Positions 15,394 to 26,432 of a stretch of DNA of 64,000 nucleotides are shown here, one piece after another. Origin of the DNA: Citrobacter sedlakii NBRC 105722 (GTDB lineage: Bacteria > Pseudomonadota > Gammaproteobacteria > Enterobacterales > Enterobacteriaceae); NCBI RefSeq assembly GCF_000759835.1, contig NZ_BBNB01000009.1, positions 186,001 through 250,000 of the forward strand, given 5' to 3'. The notes beneath the pieces were generated by a model, which was given only the letters and a program-made list of their open reading frames with translations, was not told the origin of the DNA and did no database searches. The position numbers were made by a program, and so were the translations under genes. Positions within the stretch are counted from its first letter, which is position 1. Each line of letters starts with the position of its first letter.

Positions 15394-18300
15394 CTAAAAC
15401 TCAAACTGATAGAGCAAATCCAGTGCCTGATCTACGCCAGACACGGCTTCCAGATATAGCTTAGGCATCAGGCGATAACGTAGCGTGAGCGTGGCTAAAG
15501 AGTCAAATATGCCCACACCGTATTTCACCTGTAGACCAGGCAATACATATCCGCTGACCACCACCTGGGATGAGTCCCCTACCCCCTGGGTGTCCAGCGC
15601 CAAATTGCTTACGCCAAATGTCTCCCCGATTTTACCCACAACCTGACCACTTTGTGCAACCCCCAGGCCAATGAGCATGGAGGTCATCGCTGCGCTGTCG
15701 CTTTGATCGCTGTCCAGTCCCTGTCCGCGCAGCAGATAAGAGAGCGCCATTTGCTGTGACATGGCCGGATCAGAGAAGATCTCCGCCTTCGGTTCATCCG
15801 CCGATCCGGTGACGCGAACGCCAGCGATTACATCATCTTCGGTCGCTTCCGGGTTACGAATCGCTTCGATATTGAGTAAAGGCTGATCCGGCGGGCCAGA
15901 GAAGAGCAGTTCGCCCTTACGCACTATCAGATCCTGCCCGTAGGCGTGGAAGCGGCCTTCCGGAATATTAATCTGTCCGTTAAGCCCCAGTCCCTGTTTA
16001 TCCTGCGCCACTTTCAAATCGCCCGTCAGACGGGCTTTCAGGCCAAACGCGTCCATCCGCACGTTGTTGCCGACGTGGACGATCAGGTTGCTGTTGATCG
16101 GGATCCCGGCGGTCTGCGGTTCTTCAGGCTGTAACTGATCGTTGAGCATGACTTCGTCGCTGGAGACGCCCACTGCGCTTTCCGGCAACTCATGCACCAC
16201 AATGCGCGCCCACGGCACGTCGACACGACCGTCGAGGGTGAATAAGCTCGGCGTCGCTTCAAACACCACGTCCGGCGAGACGTCCAGCCGTACCATTGGC
16301 GGTACGGTAATGCGCACCCGGCTGCCTTTCGCCGCAACCCGCGCGCGCCAGTTGTCGATCTGGCTCCAGTCTGCGTCACCGCTGAGGTTTATCTGCCCCT
16401 GCTGAGTACGTACTTCCCCGGTCAGGGTCGAGCGCGTACCGTTAAAATTCATCGCCAGCTGACTTGGCTGCATGTCAAACGGCATAAAGTTGCCGTCGAT
16501 ATCCAGACCGCTTAGCTGGAGCTGACCAAACATCTGCGGCCCCTGGACATCGCCGCCGAGACGCAGGTTCGCGTTCAGCATCCCCGCCGCTTTTTCACCG
16601 CGGGCAAAGATCGGGTTCACCATCGCCAGATTGAGGTTGCGGATGTTCACATTGCCGCCGAGATTACGTCGCCCCTGCGGATCGGTCACCTGCACCTGAC
16701 CGTCAAGCTGTCCGTTATTGGTCAGGCGAATCAGCCAGCCCAGTTCCGCGCGATTGTTATGCAGATCGGCGCTGACGTTCAGCGTGTCAAACGCCAGCGG
16801 CAGCGGCCCGTCGTTAACCGTCTGCGTCACCTTCACGTTACGTCCGGAAAGCGTCACGTTGCCCTGCGGCAGCCCCTCTTTGGTGGTGTCCCACGCCACG
16901 TCAGCCTTCCCGGTAAAAACGCCGCTGGCCTGAGTGGTCTCTGGAATAAACGGCTTCAGCATCGCCAGATCGAAGCGGTTGAGATTCACCACCGCCCGGC
17001 CTTCCGCCCCGGCGTCAATGGTTTGCGGCACACACAGTTCAGCGTTCGGGTTCGTCCAGCAATGTGGCCCAATGCTGATTTTCTGCTCCTGGTTGCGGTA
17101 ATCCAGTGCGATGGCGCGGGTCAGCGACCACGGCCCCACCGGCGTCTGGAAGCGGGTATTGCTGAGGGTACCTTTCCAGCGCATCTCTTTTCGGTCAAAG
17201 CTACCGGCCAGATCGAGCTGTCCGGAAACCGGCTCGCCCTGAACCCGCAGCTGCAACTGGTGCTGCTTCTCGCTGCCTTTCGCGTTCAGCGTGACAAGAT
17301 TGATATTCACATCCGGCTGCGAGATTCGTTCTACCCTGACATCAAGCTGTCCGGCAATCTGGTCGGTGGATTTGATATCTCCTTCTACCCGCACCTGGGC
17401 CACGGAGAGTTCCTGCCAGCGTAGGCCGCGGGCGGTGATATCCGCCAGCAGTTGCGGCGCATCGACCGTGCCGCGCACCTTTAACAGGCCTTTCGCCGTA
17501 CCGCCTAATCCCGGCAGTGCGTTATCCAGCCCCGGCGCGTCAATGGTGGCGTCCAGATTCAGCTCTTTGACGCCCAGCTCGCCTTTCACATCCGCGCTGT
17601 TCGCCCCCAGTTCCAGATGCAGTCCTGGAATGATCCACTGCATGTAACTGTTGCCCTTCAGCGAGCCGTTAACGTTAACCTTGTTCTGCTTAACGTTGCC
17701 TGTCAGCTTCAGCTCCGGCACCTCCATCTGCCACGTGCCGCCATACAGGCTGCCGCGGGTTTTGACCAGACCATTGAGCCTCGAGGGCCAGTCCGGCACC
17801 TCTTTGGCGGTGTTAATGCCATCCAGCGTCAGTTCACCGCGCCAGCTGATCGCCTGCTGCCAGTCCACCAGCGCTTTCAGCTCGGTTTTCCCTTCCAGCG
17901 CGGCGACGGTCAGCTTGTTGAGGTTAATCTGCTGTTCGTTGCCTTTCGCATCCAGAGTGATGGTCGCCGGGGGAATATCCTGACCTTTCACCGCCGTGCG
18001 CATCGACAGCGTGTAGTCGGTCATTTTGCCGGTGAGTTTGAGCCGGATATCATCGGCCTGGAACTGCTTATCGCCGGTAAACGGCCAGTAAACCTGCTTA
18101 CTGACCACGTCCAGATTGAGCGGCAGCCCGGCCTCCGCCAGCCGCGTCTGCGCCCGCAGATCCACATCCACCGGACCGGAGAGATTCACGCCGACTTCCA
18201 GCTGTTCGCGCAGCGCGCCGCCCACCTTTAGCGTGATCTTCTCGCCCTTCAGCGGCTCCACGTTCAGCGTGCTGTTGAGGGTCATATCCACTGGCCAGTT

Positions 18301-19173
18301 ATGGCTTAACTGTGCCGTACCGGTCGCATTTATCGTCCCCTGACTGGAATCGATATCCAGCGCGTCCAGCTTCATATTGCCGTCAATGCTACTGACCTTC
18401 AGCAGCAGGCTAAAGACCGTCAGATCGGTATCGCCCGTAAGACGCAACTGCTCGCCTTTAAACGCTTCGATATTAAGATTCAGCGGCAGGTGAACGTCGG
18501 TCATTTCCGGCAGCACCGGCCTGGAGAACAGATCCTTGAGCGTTTCGCCGAGCGGTTTTTCGTCCGGCTGCGGATTCTGGATCTTCGGTTCCACGACCTC
18601 TTCTTGCGCCACGTCCGCCACTTTCGGCAGCGCGATCAACAGCCCCTGTAATGAGGTGGGCTTCAGGGTCAGATTTTTTTCCTGCCAGTTCAGGCCTGAG
18701 GTGAAATCCATTACCGAAACGGTGGTGTCGTCAATTTTAATATTGACGTTTTCCAGCGCGACGCGAGAAAGGGTGATGGGATAGGGCGTGGAGAGATTCA
18801 GCGGGCCGCTGTCTTCCTCTTCCTCTACCTGTTCCGCGGGCGGCATCTTTTTGCTGTCAATGACGACGTTGATGTCCTTGAGCGACAGATCGTTGACGCA
18901 CAGACTGCTGTTCCACAGGCAGTCCAGCCCCACGGCCAGATGCACTTCGCCGGCATTCACCGCCACGCCCGGCTGGTCGTAACGGATATTTTTCAATGAC
19001 AGGTCACGCCAGCCGCCGGTCACCTGGCCGATTTCCAGCCCCGGCACCCAGCGGTTCGCCGCGTTGAACACCAGATGCAGACCGGTGGTGGTGCCCACCA
19101 GAAACCCGACGGTTGCCAGCAGCAGCAGGATAAAAATCAGTACGCCGAGGCTTATCTTCTTCCATAAACTCAT
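15394..19173 (-). CDS. tamB: Translocation and assembly module protein TamB
   Basis: A 1259-residue inner-membrane-anchored periplasm-spanning protein. It works with TamA in outer-membrane protein and phospholipid delivery and belongs to the AsmA-like bridge proteins. One N-terminal membrane helix (about residues 7-29) is followed by a long repetitive beta-rich region and the C-terminal DUF490/TamB domain ending in [27 protein letters not shown]. Length equals E. coli TamB (YtfN). It overlaps tamA by four bases (ATGA), showing translational coupling. Confidence 0.97.
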   Translation of the reverse strand: MSLWKKISLGVLIFILLLLATVGFLVGTTTGLHLVFNAANRWVPGLEIGQVTGGWRDLSLKNIRYDQPGVAVNAGEVHLAVGLDCLWNSSLCVNDLSLKDINVVIDSKKMPPAEQVEEEEDSGPLNLSTPYPITLSRVALENVNIKIDDTTVSVMDFTSGLNWQEKNLTLKPTSLQGLLIALPKVADVAQEEVVEPKIQNPQPDEKPLGETLKDLFSRPVLPEMTDVHLPLNLNIEAFKGEQLRLTGDTDLTVFSLLLKVSSIDGNMKLDALDIDSSQGTINATGTAQLSHNWPVDMTLNSTLNVEPLKGEKITLKVGGALREQLEVGVNLSGPVDVDLRAQTRLAEAGLPLNLDVVSKQVYWPFTGDKQFQADDIRLKLTGKMTDYTLSMRTAVKGQDIPPATITLDAKGNEQQINLNKLTVAALEGKTELKALVDWQQAISWRGELTLDGINTAKEVPDWPSRLNGLVKTRGSLYGGTWQMEVPELKLTGNVKQNKVNVNGSLKGNSYMQWIIPGLHLELGANSADVKGELGVKELNLDATIDAPGLDNALPGLGGTAKGLLKVRGTVDAPQLLADITARGLRWQELSVAQVRVEGDIKSTDQIAGQLDVRVERISQPDVNINLVTLNAKGSEKQHQLQLRVQGEPVSGQLDLAGSFDRKEMRWKGTLSNTRFQTPVGPWSLTRAIALDYRNQEQKISIGPHCWTNPNAELCVPQTIDAGAEGRAVVNLNRFDLAMLKPFIPETTQASGVFTGKADVAWDTTKEGLPQGNVTLSGRNVKVTQTVNDGPLPLAFDTLNVSADLHNNRAELGWLIRLTNNGQLDGQVQVTDPQGRRNLGGNVNIRNLNLAMVNPIFARGEKAAGMLNANLRLGGDVQGPQMFGQLQLSGLDIDGNFMPFDMQPSQLAMNFNGTRSTLTGEVRTQQGQINLSGDADWSQIDNWRARVAAKGSRVRITVPPMVRLDVSPDVVFEATPSLFTLDGRVDVPWARIVVHELPESAVGVSSDEVMLNDQLQPEEPQTAGIPINSNLIVHVGNNVRMDAFGLKARLTGDLKVAQDKQGLGLNGQINIPEGRFHAYGQDLIVRKGELLFSGPPDQPLLNIEAIRNPEATEDDVIAGVRVTGSADEPKAEIFSDPAMSQQMALSYLLRGQGLDSDQSDSAAMTSMLIGLGVAQSGQVVGKIGETFGVSNLALDTQGVGDSSQVVVSGYVLPGLQVKYGVGIFDSLATLTLRYRLMPKLYLEAVSGVDQALDLLYQFEF

Positions 19174-20903
19174 AATTCAGGCCCCAGACCGATGTAAAAC
19201 TGTAAACCATGCTCGTCTTTGTCGCCGATCGGCGCGGCGATATCGAGCTTGATCGGCCCGACCGGCGACTGCCAGCGCACGCCAACCCCGGCGCCGGTTT
19301 TGAAGTCGCTTCTGCGGATATCGCTGACCGCTTCGCCGCTGTCGACAAACATCGCGCCCCACCATTTTCCGCTGACGTTATACTGATATTCCAGCGAGCC
19401 GGTTGCCAGCTTTGACGCCCCTTTCAGGTCGCCATTGCTGTCTTTCGGCGAGATCGATTTATATTTGTAGCCGCGAATACTGCGGTCGCCCCCGGCGAAG
19501 AAGCGGAGATCCGGCGGCACTTTGTCAAAGTCGCCGGTCTCAATCCAGCCGAGATTGCCGCGCATCACGAAACGGTGGCGATCGTACAAGGTGCGGATCC
19601 AGACGTTTTGCGCCTGGATCACCGAGAAATCGACATCTGATCCCCAGGCGGTGTTGGAGTAGTGAATCGAATAGCGCTGCGAGTCGCCCCACGTCGGCAT
19701 CAGGCCGCCGCGCGAGCGGGTACGGCTTATCATCACCCCCGGATACAGCAGCATGGTGGTATTGGTCACTTCGCCCTGGGTAAAGTGGTCGAGACTCCAG
19801 CGCAGGTTTATCGCCCGCTGCCAGCCGCTGGAAAGATCCCAGTAGCGCGAAAGCGCAAGCGTGGTGGAATCCTGTTCGGTATCGTTGAGATCGGTACGCT
19901 TAAAGCCGCCCTGCACCAGGTAATACTGCTCCAGCGGATTCTTTAAGAGCGGGATTTTGTAGCTGAAATCCAGCACCTGTTCGGGGGCGGAGATGCTGGC
20001 GCTGGTGGTCAGGCTGTGCCCGTACGAGTTCATCCACGGTTTTTTCCACGTCGCCTTTACCCGCGGGCCGACGTCAGTGGAATAGCCCACCCCGGTTTCG
20101 ATGGTGTTTTCGGTGCGCGGCGAAACCACGCCCTTTAGCGGCAGCACTTTGGTCTGGCGCGCTTTGTCGAATTCCGGCGCAACGACCACCGAGTTGAACC
20201 ATCCGGTCGCCGAGAGACGACGGTTTAACTCGCCGAGATCTTTTGATTCATACTGGTCCCCCTCTTTAAACGGCACCAGATTTTGCAGATACTCATCGCG
20301 GATCTGCGAACCTTCGAAAGTGACATGACCAAAGCGGTAGCGCTCGCCGCTGTTGTAGTCGATATCCCAGAAAGCCTGATGGCGGTCGAGCGCGACGCCC
20401 AACTGGCTCTTATTAAATTCGCTGTCGAAATACCCTTTACGTAGCGCCACGCTGGTGAGGGACTTTTTAAAACTGTCGTAATCCCCGTGATTCAGCACCG
20501 TCCCGACTGCCGGACGCGTTTTCAGCAGATCCAGATAATCTCTGTCGGTACGCGCGCCGCCGCGTAAAATGACTTCGGTCCCGCCAATGCGCACCGGTTC
20601 ACCCGGCGTGACCCTGGCGATCAGCACCTGACGCCCCTTTGCCGGCGGCGGACGCAGGTCAAAGTCGATCGTCGGCTCGTAGTAACCGAGCGCCTTTAGC
20701 CCCTCACGGATAGCATCATCCACGCGCGCGCGAAAACGCCGGTCCGGCGTCACTTCGTCGCTTTGAATTGTGGAGAGCTGCGCACGGACGTTTTTCTCCA
20801 GTTCTCCTGATAGCCCCTCGACCTGTAATCGGACGTTCGCGGCCCAGGCGGAACTGCTTAAGCACAGCAGGCTCACCCAGCATAACTGACGGATATGTGG
20901 CAC
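19170..20903 (-). CDS. tamA: Outer-membrane translocation and assembly factor TamA (GTG start)
   Basis: A 577-residue Omp85-family protein with a signal peptide of about 21 residues (cleavage after AWA), three POTRA domains, and a 16-strand BamA-like barrel with the conserved [12 protein letters not shown] loop. I place the start at a GTG (20903) behind AGGAGAAAAA. This gives exactly the 577 residues of E. coli TamA and an intact signal peptide. An ATG-initiated reading 53 codons longer would add an unconserved, non-signal leader. Confidence 0.95.
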   Translation of the reverse strand: MPHIRQLCWVSLLCLSSSAWAANVRLQVEGLSGELEKNVRAQLSTIQSDEVTPDRRFRARVDDAIREGLKALGYYEPTIDFDLRPPPAKGRQVLIARVTPGEPVRIGGTEVILRGGARTDRDYLDLLKTRPAVGTVLNHGDYDSFKKSLTSVALRKGYFDSEFNKSQLGVALDRHQAFWDIDYNSGERYRFGHVTFEGSQIRDEYLQNLVPFKEGDQYESKDLGELNRRLSATGWFNSVVVAPEFDKARQTKVLPLKGVVSPRTENTIETGVGYSTDVGPRVKATWKKPWMNSYGHSLTTSASISAPEQVLDFSYKIPLLKNPLEQYYLVQGGFKRTDLNDTEQDSTTLALSRYWDLSSGWQRAINLRWSLDHFTQGEVTNTTMLLYPGVMISRTRSRGGLMPTWGDSQRYSIHYSNTAWGSDVDFSVIQAQNVWIRTLYDRHRFVMRGNLGWIETGDFDKVPPDLRFFAGGDRSIRGYKYKSISPKDSNGDLKGASKLATGSLEYQYNVSGKWWGAMFVDSGEAVSDIRRSDFKTGAGVGVRWQSPVGPIKLDIAAPIGDKDEHGLQFYIGLGPEL

Positions 20904-21118
20904 TTTTTCTCCTGAATATCCCTTATTTCCACCCCTGGAAAACAACCATAATGCCGATCCACGGCTTAACAAAAACCCAACAACTGGGATTGAAAAACAG
21001 ACGACAACCCAAATATTTCTTATGTTTAAGATAGACGTATTCGTAATGGATATTGTGTGCAAATACGCGTCTTGTTACAACCTTAACCCCAATTACTGAT
21101 TATCGGGAGAACGGCACC

Positions 21119-21757
21119 ATGAGTTTATTCGACAAAAAGCATCTGATTTCACCGTCAGAGGCGCTACCTGGACGCAATACCCCGATGCCGGTGGCGACGC
21201 TTCACGCCGTCAATGAACATTCAATGACGAACGTGCCCGAGGGGATGGAAGTCGCCCTTTTCGCCATGGGCTGCTTCTGGGGCGTTGAGCGCCTGTTCTG
21301 GCAGCTCCCTGGCGTTTACAGCACCGCGGCGGGGTATACCGGCGGCTATACGCCTAACCCGACCTACCGGGAAGTGTGTTCCGGCGAGACCGGCCACGCC
21401 GAAGCGGTACGCGTGGTGTATGACCCGAAAGTTATCAGCTACGAGCAGCTGTTACAGGTGTTCTGGGAAAACCACGATCCGGCGCAAGGTATGCGTCAGG
21501 GCAACGACCACGGCACCCAGTACCGTTCGGCCATTTATCCGCTGACGCCGGAGCAGGACGCCGCCGCGCGCGCCAGCCTTGCGCGTTTTCAGTCGGCGAT
21601 GACCGCCTCCGGCGACGATCGCCACATCACAACGGAAATCAGCAACGCCACGCCGTTTTACTACGCCGAGGACGATCACCAGCAGTATCTGCACAAAAAT
21701 CCGTACGGATACTGCGGCATCGGCGGGATTGGCATTTGTCTGCCGCCACAAGGGTAA
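21119..21757 (+). CDS. msrA: Peptide methionine-S-sulfoxide reductase MsrA
   Basis: A 212-residue oxidative-damage repair enzyme that reduces methionine-S-sulfoxide in proteins. The catalytic C52 is in AMGCFWGVE, and the recycling cysteines C199 and C207 are in [17 protein letters not shown], so the full thioredoxin-linked relay is present. The start follows CGGGAGAACGGC. The gene ends one base before the convergent LacI-family gene; that junction is the left edge of the accessory cluster. Confidence 0.97.
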   Translation: MSLFDKKHLISPSEALPGRNTPMPVATLHAVNEHSMTNVPEGMEVALFAMGCFWGVERLFWQLPGVYSTAAGYTGGYTPNPTYREVCSGETGHAEAVRVVYDPKVISYEQLLQVFWENHDPAQGMRQGNDHGTQYRSAIYPLTPEQDAAARASLARFQSAMTASGDDRHITTEISNATPFYYAEDDHQQYLHKNPYGYCGIGGIGICLPPQG

Positions 21758-21758
21758 T

Positions 21759-22814
21759 CTATCGTGACACGGCCACGCGGGCGGCGTGGCGCGTGGCGCT
21801 AACCACCGTGCCCTTATCCAACACCTTGCCTTTCAGGCATAAATTGAATACCGGCGCGGATGGCCGGTTGAGCCGGTTTTGCAATAAATGCACGGCTTCC
21901 ACCCCCAGCGCCCGACAGGGAATGGTGATGCAACTCACCGTTGCAATAACCTCCGCGTCCAGTCCCTCCACGCCGGTGGTCATGAGCGAGATCCCCTCCG
22001 GCATGCGAACGCCCGCTTTTTCCAGCACGCGCTGAATGCCCACCGACATCGGCGCACTCGCGCAAAAAATCACTTCCGGCCACGCCTCGCGTGGCGTAAT
22101 GCGCAGCCAGTCGTCTATCGCCTGTTCCGCCTCCCCGGCGGTAAACCCTTCGGTGACCAGCAGATCCCGCTGTGAATCAAACGGGATCTGATACTGGCGA
22201 TAGACCTCTTTAATGCCTTCCAGCCGCCAGTACATGGTTTCGCGCCGCAGGCTGGTGATGTGAAGTATGCGGCGGTGCCCCTGATCGAACAGATACTGCG
22301 CCGCAAGGTTGCCAATCGCCCGGTGATCCGGTGATACCGCGTCGAGTAGCCCCTCCCGATCCTGCGAATTCACCAGCACGCAGGGTTTATCCAGCGACTG
22401 CGCCAGTTTGTGGATGGTTGGATCGTCAATGCCGATCAGAATGATGGCGTTGATATTCTTATTGTTGGCTTTTTCCAGAAAGATTTTGATATCGGCGCGT
22501 TGCTCGTCCAACCCACACCAGGTGAGATACACATCGTGCGGCGCAACCGCGTCAGCGATGCCCCGCGTCACCTCCAGGTAAAAAGCGTCGCCCTGGGCGG
22601 TGAACGTTCGCTGGGGGGCAAAAACCACGATCCCGTTAATCAGCAGGCGACCGCTGGCGAGGGAGTCGAGCACGCCCAACTGGCGCGCGCAGTTCACTAT
22701 CGCTTCACGCGCCTTGTTGCTGGTGTAAGACTTTCCGCTGAGTACCCGGGAAACGGTACTGACCGAGAAGCCGGTCAAGGCCGCAATTTCGTCCATTTTT
22801 AGCTTGCCTGACAT
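21759..22814 (-). CDS. LacI-family transcriptional regulator of the oxidoreductase cluster
   Basis: A 351-residue repressor with an N-terminal HTH (MDEIAALTGFSVSTVSRVLSGKSY, residues 7-30 of the chosen start) and a periplasmic-binding-like effector domain typical of sugar-responsive regulators. The start MSGKLKMDE is preferred because it begins directly before the HTH; an ATG eight codons upstream is possible. It is divergent from the first oxidoreductase gene across 189 bases, so control of that operon is the natural inference. The inducing sugar is unknown. Confidence 0.88.
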   Translation of the reverse strand: MSGKLKMDEIAALTGFSVSTVSRVLSGKSYTSNKAREAIVNCARQLGVLDSLASGRLLINGIVVFAPQRTFTAQGDAFYLEVTRGIADAVAPHDVYLTWCGLDEQRADIKIFLEKANNKNINAIILIGIDDPTIHKLAQSLDKPCVLVNSQDREGLLDAVSPDHRAIGNLAAQYLFDQGHRRILHITSLRRETMYWRLEGIKEVYRQYQIPFDSQRDLLVTEGFTAGEAEQAIDDWLRITPREAWPEVIFCASAPMSVGIQRVLEKAGVRMPEGISLMTTGVEGLDAEVIATVSCITIPCRALGVEAVHLLQNRLNRPSAPVFNLCLKGKVLDKGTVVSATRHAARVAVSR

Positions 22815-22835
22815 TCTGTGACCCCGCTCGCAATG

Positions 22836-22859
22836 CATCTTTGCAAATTTTTGCAGATG
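22836..22859. promoter_or_regulatory. Operator candidate for the LacI-family regulator
   Basis: An imperfect dyad lies in the divergent gap. The outer arms CATCT/AGATG enclose two TTTGCA-type half sites (CATCTTTGCAAA and TTTTTGCAGATG). Position between regulator and operon supports an operator, but the sequence differs from the usual central-CG LacI-family sites. Confidence 0.4.
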
Positions 22860-23003
22860 TACCCCATTGATTCTAAAACGCCTTTTTGCTTCGCGGGCTA
22901 ACTTCTTTTGTATCCTGCAAGCCCTCTCACAAAATCCCGTTGTCGACGTTTCAGCCGTTTTCTATGTTCCGCTTATCCCCCATCGCACTGAGTAAGGCCT
23001 GAC

Positions 23004-24158
23004 ATGAAAAAAGTACGCTTTGGCATTATTGGCGTCGGCAATATCGGCACCGTCCACGCCCGTTATCTGCTGGCAGGTAAGGTTGAAGAAGCCTGCCTGA
23101 CCGCCGTTTGCGATAACAATCCCGACAAACATGCCGCCATCCGCCGTCTGACGGGCGAGTCGGTCGTTCTGTTCAGCGACGCGCGCGAGATGCTGGAAAG
23201 CGGTCTGATCGACGCGGTGATTGTCGCCACGCCGCATTACGATCATCCGGCGCTATCGATAATGGCAATGCGCCGGGGCATACACACCCTCTGCGAAAAA
23301 CCCGCTGGCGTCTACACCGCGCAGGTTGAGGAAATGAACGCCTGCGCCCGCGAATGCGACGTGGTGTTTAGCATGATGTATAACCAGCGTCCCAATCCGC
23401 TGTACCAGAAAGTGAAAGATCTCATCGACAGCGGCGAACTGGGCGAACTGCGCCGCTCCAACTGGATCATCACCAACTGGTATCGCTCGCAGAGCTATTA
23501 CAACTCCGGCGGCTGGCGCGCCACCTGGAAAGGCGAAGGCGGCGGCGTGCTGCTCAACCAGGATCCTCATCAGCTCGATCTCTGGCAGTGGCTGGTGGGA
23601 ATGCCGGTGCGGATGCGCGCCTTTTGCCAGTTTGGTAAGCATCGCCAGATTGAGGTCGAAAACGAGGTCACCGCGTATGCGGAATACGCCAACGGCGCAA
23701 CGGGGGTGTTTATTACCACCACCGCAGAAGCGCCGGGGACCAACCGGCTGGAGATCGCAGGCGATCGCGGCAAAGTGGTGGTGGAAGAAGGCCGCCTGCG
23801 CTTCTGGCGTTTGCGCGAATCAGAAACCGAGTTCAATGCCCGCTGGCAAAACGGCTTCGGCGAGCCGGAGTGCTGGGAAGTGACGATTCCCACCGCGGCG
23901 GAATGCAGCGAGCATGATGTGATTACCCGTAATTTCACCGCCGCTATCCTGCACGGCGAGCCGCTGATCGCCCCCGGTCTGGAGGGGATTCGCGGTCTCA
24001 CGCTTTCTAACGCCATGCACCTGTCCACCTGGATCGATGACTGGGTCGCGTTTCCCTTTGACGAACAGCGCTACTACCAGTTGTTGCAAGAACGCATTGC
24101 GTCATCGGTAGAAAAACATGTCGCCAGCCGCACGCTGGACGCTTCCGGCACCTGGTAA
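23004..24158 (+). CDS. Gfo/Idh/MocA oxidoreductase 1
   Basis: A 384-residue NAD(P)-dependent dehydrogenase. The N-terminal Rossmann domain has GIIGVGNIG at residues 7-15, the catalytic-lysine motif LCEKPAG is near residue 98, and the C-terminal alpha/beta domain carries GGGVLLNQDPHQLDLWQWL. The expected Asp of the DxxxH motif is replaced by Asn (NxxxH). The NWYRSQSYYNSGGWRATW block is typical of a sugar or glycoside-dehydrogenase branch. It is the first gene of an operon of four such enzymes. Which hydroxyl it oxidises is not readable from sequence. Confidence 0.88.
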   Translation: MKKVRFGIIGVGNIGTVHARYLLAGKVEEACLTAVCDNNPDKHAAIRRLTGESVVLFSDAREMLESGLIDAVIVATPHYDHPALSIMAMRRGIHTLCEKPAGVYTAQVEEMNACARECDVVFSMMYNQRPNPLYQKVKDLIDSGELGELRRSNWIITNWYRSQSYYNSGGWRATWKGEGGGVLLNQDPHQLDLWQWLVGMPVRMRAFCQFGKHRQIEVENEVTAYAEYANGATGVFITTTAEAPGTNRLEIAGDRGKVVVEEGRLRFWRLRESETEFNARWQNGFGEPECWEVTIPTAAECSEHDVITRNFTAAILHGEPLIAPGLEGIRGLTLSNAMHLSTWIDDWVAFPFDEQRYYQLLQERIASSVEKHVASRTLDASGTW

Positions 24159-24173
24159 CGACGAGGAGGAAGG

Positions 24174-25358
24174 ATGCTGAACGTTGCGATTGTTGGAACG
24201 GGGAATATTTCCCATAACCATATTCAGGGCTATCTGGCCTTTCCTGAACGCTGCCGGATCGTCGCGCTGGTGGATATCTATCCGGAGAAAGCCGAAGAGA
24301 AGAAAACCCGCTACGGGCTGGCTGAAGCGCAGGTGTTCGCCAGCCACGCCGCGCTGCTGGCGGCGGATCTGCATATCGATCTGGTGGACGTCTGTACGCC
24401 GCCTTACGTCCACGCGGAAATCGCCATTGATGCGCTGAATAACGGAAAGCATGTGCTGTGCGAAAAACCAATGGCGGCGTCGCTGGAGGAGTGCGACGCG
24501 ATGATCGCCGCCCAACGGGCCAGCGGGAAAACCCTGTCGGTGATTGCGCAAAACCGCTTTACTGACGCGTTCTGGCGCTTAAAGGCGGCGGTGGACTCCG
24601 GCCTGGCAGGCAATATTTGCCATGCGCAGGTGGACTCCTTCTGGTGGCGCGGACACTGCTATTACGACCTCTGGTGGCGCGGCACCTGGGAAAAAGAGGG
24701 CGGCGGCTGCACGCTGAATCACGCGGTGCACCACATCGACGCCATCCAGTGGCTGCTCGGCTTTCCCAGCGAGGTGGTGGCGATGATGACCAACGTCGCC
24801 CACGATAACGCCGAAGTCGAAGACCTCAGCGCGGCGATTTTCAGATACCCCGGCGGCGCGCTGACGCAGTTGACCGCCTCGGTCGTTCATCACGGCGAAG
24901 ATCAGAAGATTGTCATCCAGGGCGAAAAGGCGCGGATCTCCGCGCCGTGGAAAGTGTTCGCCAGTCAGTCCGCCGACAACGGCTTTCCGCAGCCGGAAAA
25001 CAATCTTGCGCTGGAAGCGCGCCTGACCGCGCTGTTTCACGCCACACCCGCCCTCACATGGACCCTGCATACCGGGCAAATCGAAAACGTGTTAACCGCC
25101 ATTGAACAACAAACCGCGCCGCTGGTGGACGGTGAGCAGGGGAAACGCTCACTGGAACTGATCGCCGCGATTTACAAATCGGCCATCACCCGTTCCGTGG
25201 TCACGCTGCCGGTTGCCCGCGACGATGCGTTTTATCGCACCGGCGGCCTGCTGGAGAAAGCCCCGCATTTTTATGAGAAATCCGCTTCCGTGAGCAATTT
25301 TGCCGAAGTGGGCGCAATCCCTCTGGGTAAAGACTTAGATTCAGGAGTAGAAGCATGA
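24174..25358 (+). CDS. Gfo/Idh/MocA oxidoreductase 2
   Basis: A 394-residue Gfo/Idh/MocA protein with Rossmann start AIVGTGNISHNHIQGYL, catalytic-lysine motif LCEKPMAASLEECD near residue 97, and GGGCTLNHAVHHIDAIQWLLG, again NxxxH in place of DxxxH. A strong AGGAGGAAGG site sits directly before the ATG, 15 bases after gene 1. Only moderately similar to gene 1 by eye, so these are distinct subfamilies rather than a recent duplication. Probably acts on the same compound or its keto product. Confidence 0.87.
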   Translation: MLNVAIVGTGNISHNHIQGYLAFPERCRIVALVDIYPEKAEEKKTRYGLAEAQVFASHAALLAADLHIDLVDVCTPPYVHAEIAIDALNNGKHVLCEKPMAASLEECDAMIAAQRASGKTLSVIAQNRFTDAFWRLKAAVDSGLAGNICHAQVDSFWWRGHCYYDLWWRGTWEKEGGGCTLNHAVHHIDAIQWLLGFPSEVVAMMTNVAHDNAEVEDLSAAIFRYPGGALTQLTASVVHHGEDQKIVIQGEKARISAPWKVFASQSADNGFPQPENNLALEARLTALFHATPALTWTLHTGQIENVLTAIEQQTAPLVDGEQGKRSLELIAAIYKSAITRSVVTLPVARDDAFYRTGGLLEKAPHFYEKSASVSNFAEVGAIPLGKDLDSGVEA

Positions 25359-26422
25359 GCTTAAACGATGGAATGAACTATGCCCCGACCGGCAAACCGC
25401 AGCCGGTGGTCCAGCCTGGCGAGTTTATGATTGCCGCCGCCGCGCTCGATCACGGCCATATCTATGGCATGTGCAACGGGTTGATTGAGGCTGGCGCGAC
25501 GCTGAAATGGGTATATGACCCCGACCCGCAGAAGGTGGCGGCGTTCGTGAAGCAGTACCCTCAGGCGCAGGTGGCTGACTCGCTGGACACGCTGCTCAAT
25601 GACCCGGACATACAGCTGATCGCTGGCGCGGCGGTGCCCTCAGAGCGCTGTCCGCTGGGGCTGAAGGTGATGGCGGCCGGAAAAGATTACTTCACGGACA
25701 AAGCGCCGCTGACTACGCTCGGGCAACTGGAAGACGCCAAAGCGATGGTAGCCAAAACCGGACGAAAATATGCGGTGTACTACAGCGAACGCCTGCACGT
25801 CGAAAGCGCGGTCTTCGCCGGTGAGCTAGTGAAAAAAGGGGCGATAGGCCGGGTGGTGCAAACGCTCGGTACCGGCCCGCATCGCGAGGGCAGCGGGCGT
25901 CCGGACTGGTTCTACGACCGTCGCTATTTCGGCGGCATTCTCTGCGATATTGGCAGCCATCAGATCGAGCAGTTTCTGTTTTACACCGGCAACAGTAACG
26001 CTCAGGTTGTCGCCAGTCAGGTGCGTAACGTGAATCACCCACAGTATCCGTTGTTTGAAGATTTCGGCGACGCGATGCTGGCGGGCGATAACGGCGCCAC
26101 AGGCTACTTTCGCTGCGACTGGTTCACCCCGGACGGCCTCTCTTCCTGGGGCGACGGACGCTTAACCCTGCTCGGTACTGAGGGCTATATCGAAATCCGT
26201 AAATATGTCGATATCACTCGCGGCGAGCAGGATGTGGTCTATCTGGTCAACAAAGAGGGCGAGTTCCGCTATCCCGTGGCGGGGAAAGTCGGCTTCCCCT
26301 ACTTTGGCGAACTGATCCTCGACTGTCTGCATCGCAGCGAAAACGCCATGACCCAGGCGCACGCCTTTAAGGCCGCCGAGTTGTGCGTTAAAGCACAGAT
26401 GCTGGCAAATGCGCGTGGATGA
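25355..26422 (+). CDS. Gfo/Idh/MocA oxidoreductase 3, divergent
   Basis: A 355-residue family member with unusual motifs. The dinucleotide loop reads IAAAALDHGHIYGM instead of GxGxxG, the EKP motif is replaced by DKAP (YFTDKAPLT, about residue 112), and the last motif is GGILCDIGSHQIEQ with a true DxxxH. Such changes suggest altered cofactor use or non-dehydrogenase chemistry such as elimination or hydration on a keto-sugar; this is inference. It overlaps gene 2 by four bases (ATGA), so the two are translated in fixed proportion. Confidence 0.82.
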   Translation: MSLNDGMNYAPTGKPQPVVQPGEFMIAAAALDHGHIYGMCNGLIEAGATLKWVYDPDPQKVAAFVKQYPQAQVADSLDTLLNDPDIQLIAGAAVPSERCPLGLKVMAAGKDYFTDKAPLTTLGQLEDAKAMVAKTGRKYAVYYSERLHVESAVFAGELVKKGAIGRVVQTLGTGPHREGSGRPDWFYDRRYFGGILCDIGSHQIEQFLFYTGNSNAQVVASQVRNVNHPQYPLFEDFGDAMLAGDNGATGYFRCDWFTPDGLSSWGDGRLTLLGTEGYIEIRKYVDITRGEQDVVYLVNKEGEFRYPVAGKVGFPYFGELILDCLHRSENAMTQAHAFKAAELCVKAQMLANARG

Positions 26423-26432
26423 CGGAGCGCCC

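Noticed and set aside
16759-18231. Plus-strand frames of over 200 codons inside tamB
   Set aside because: Shadows on the opposite strand of a fully conserved TamB.
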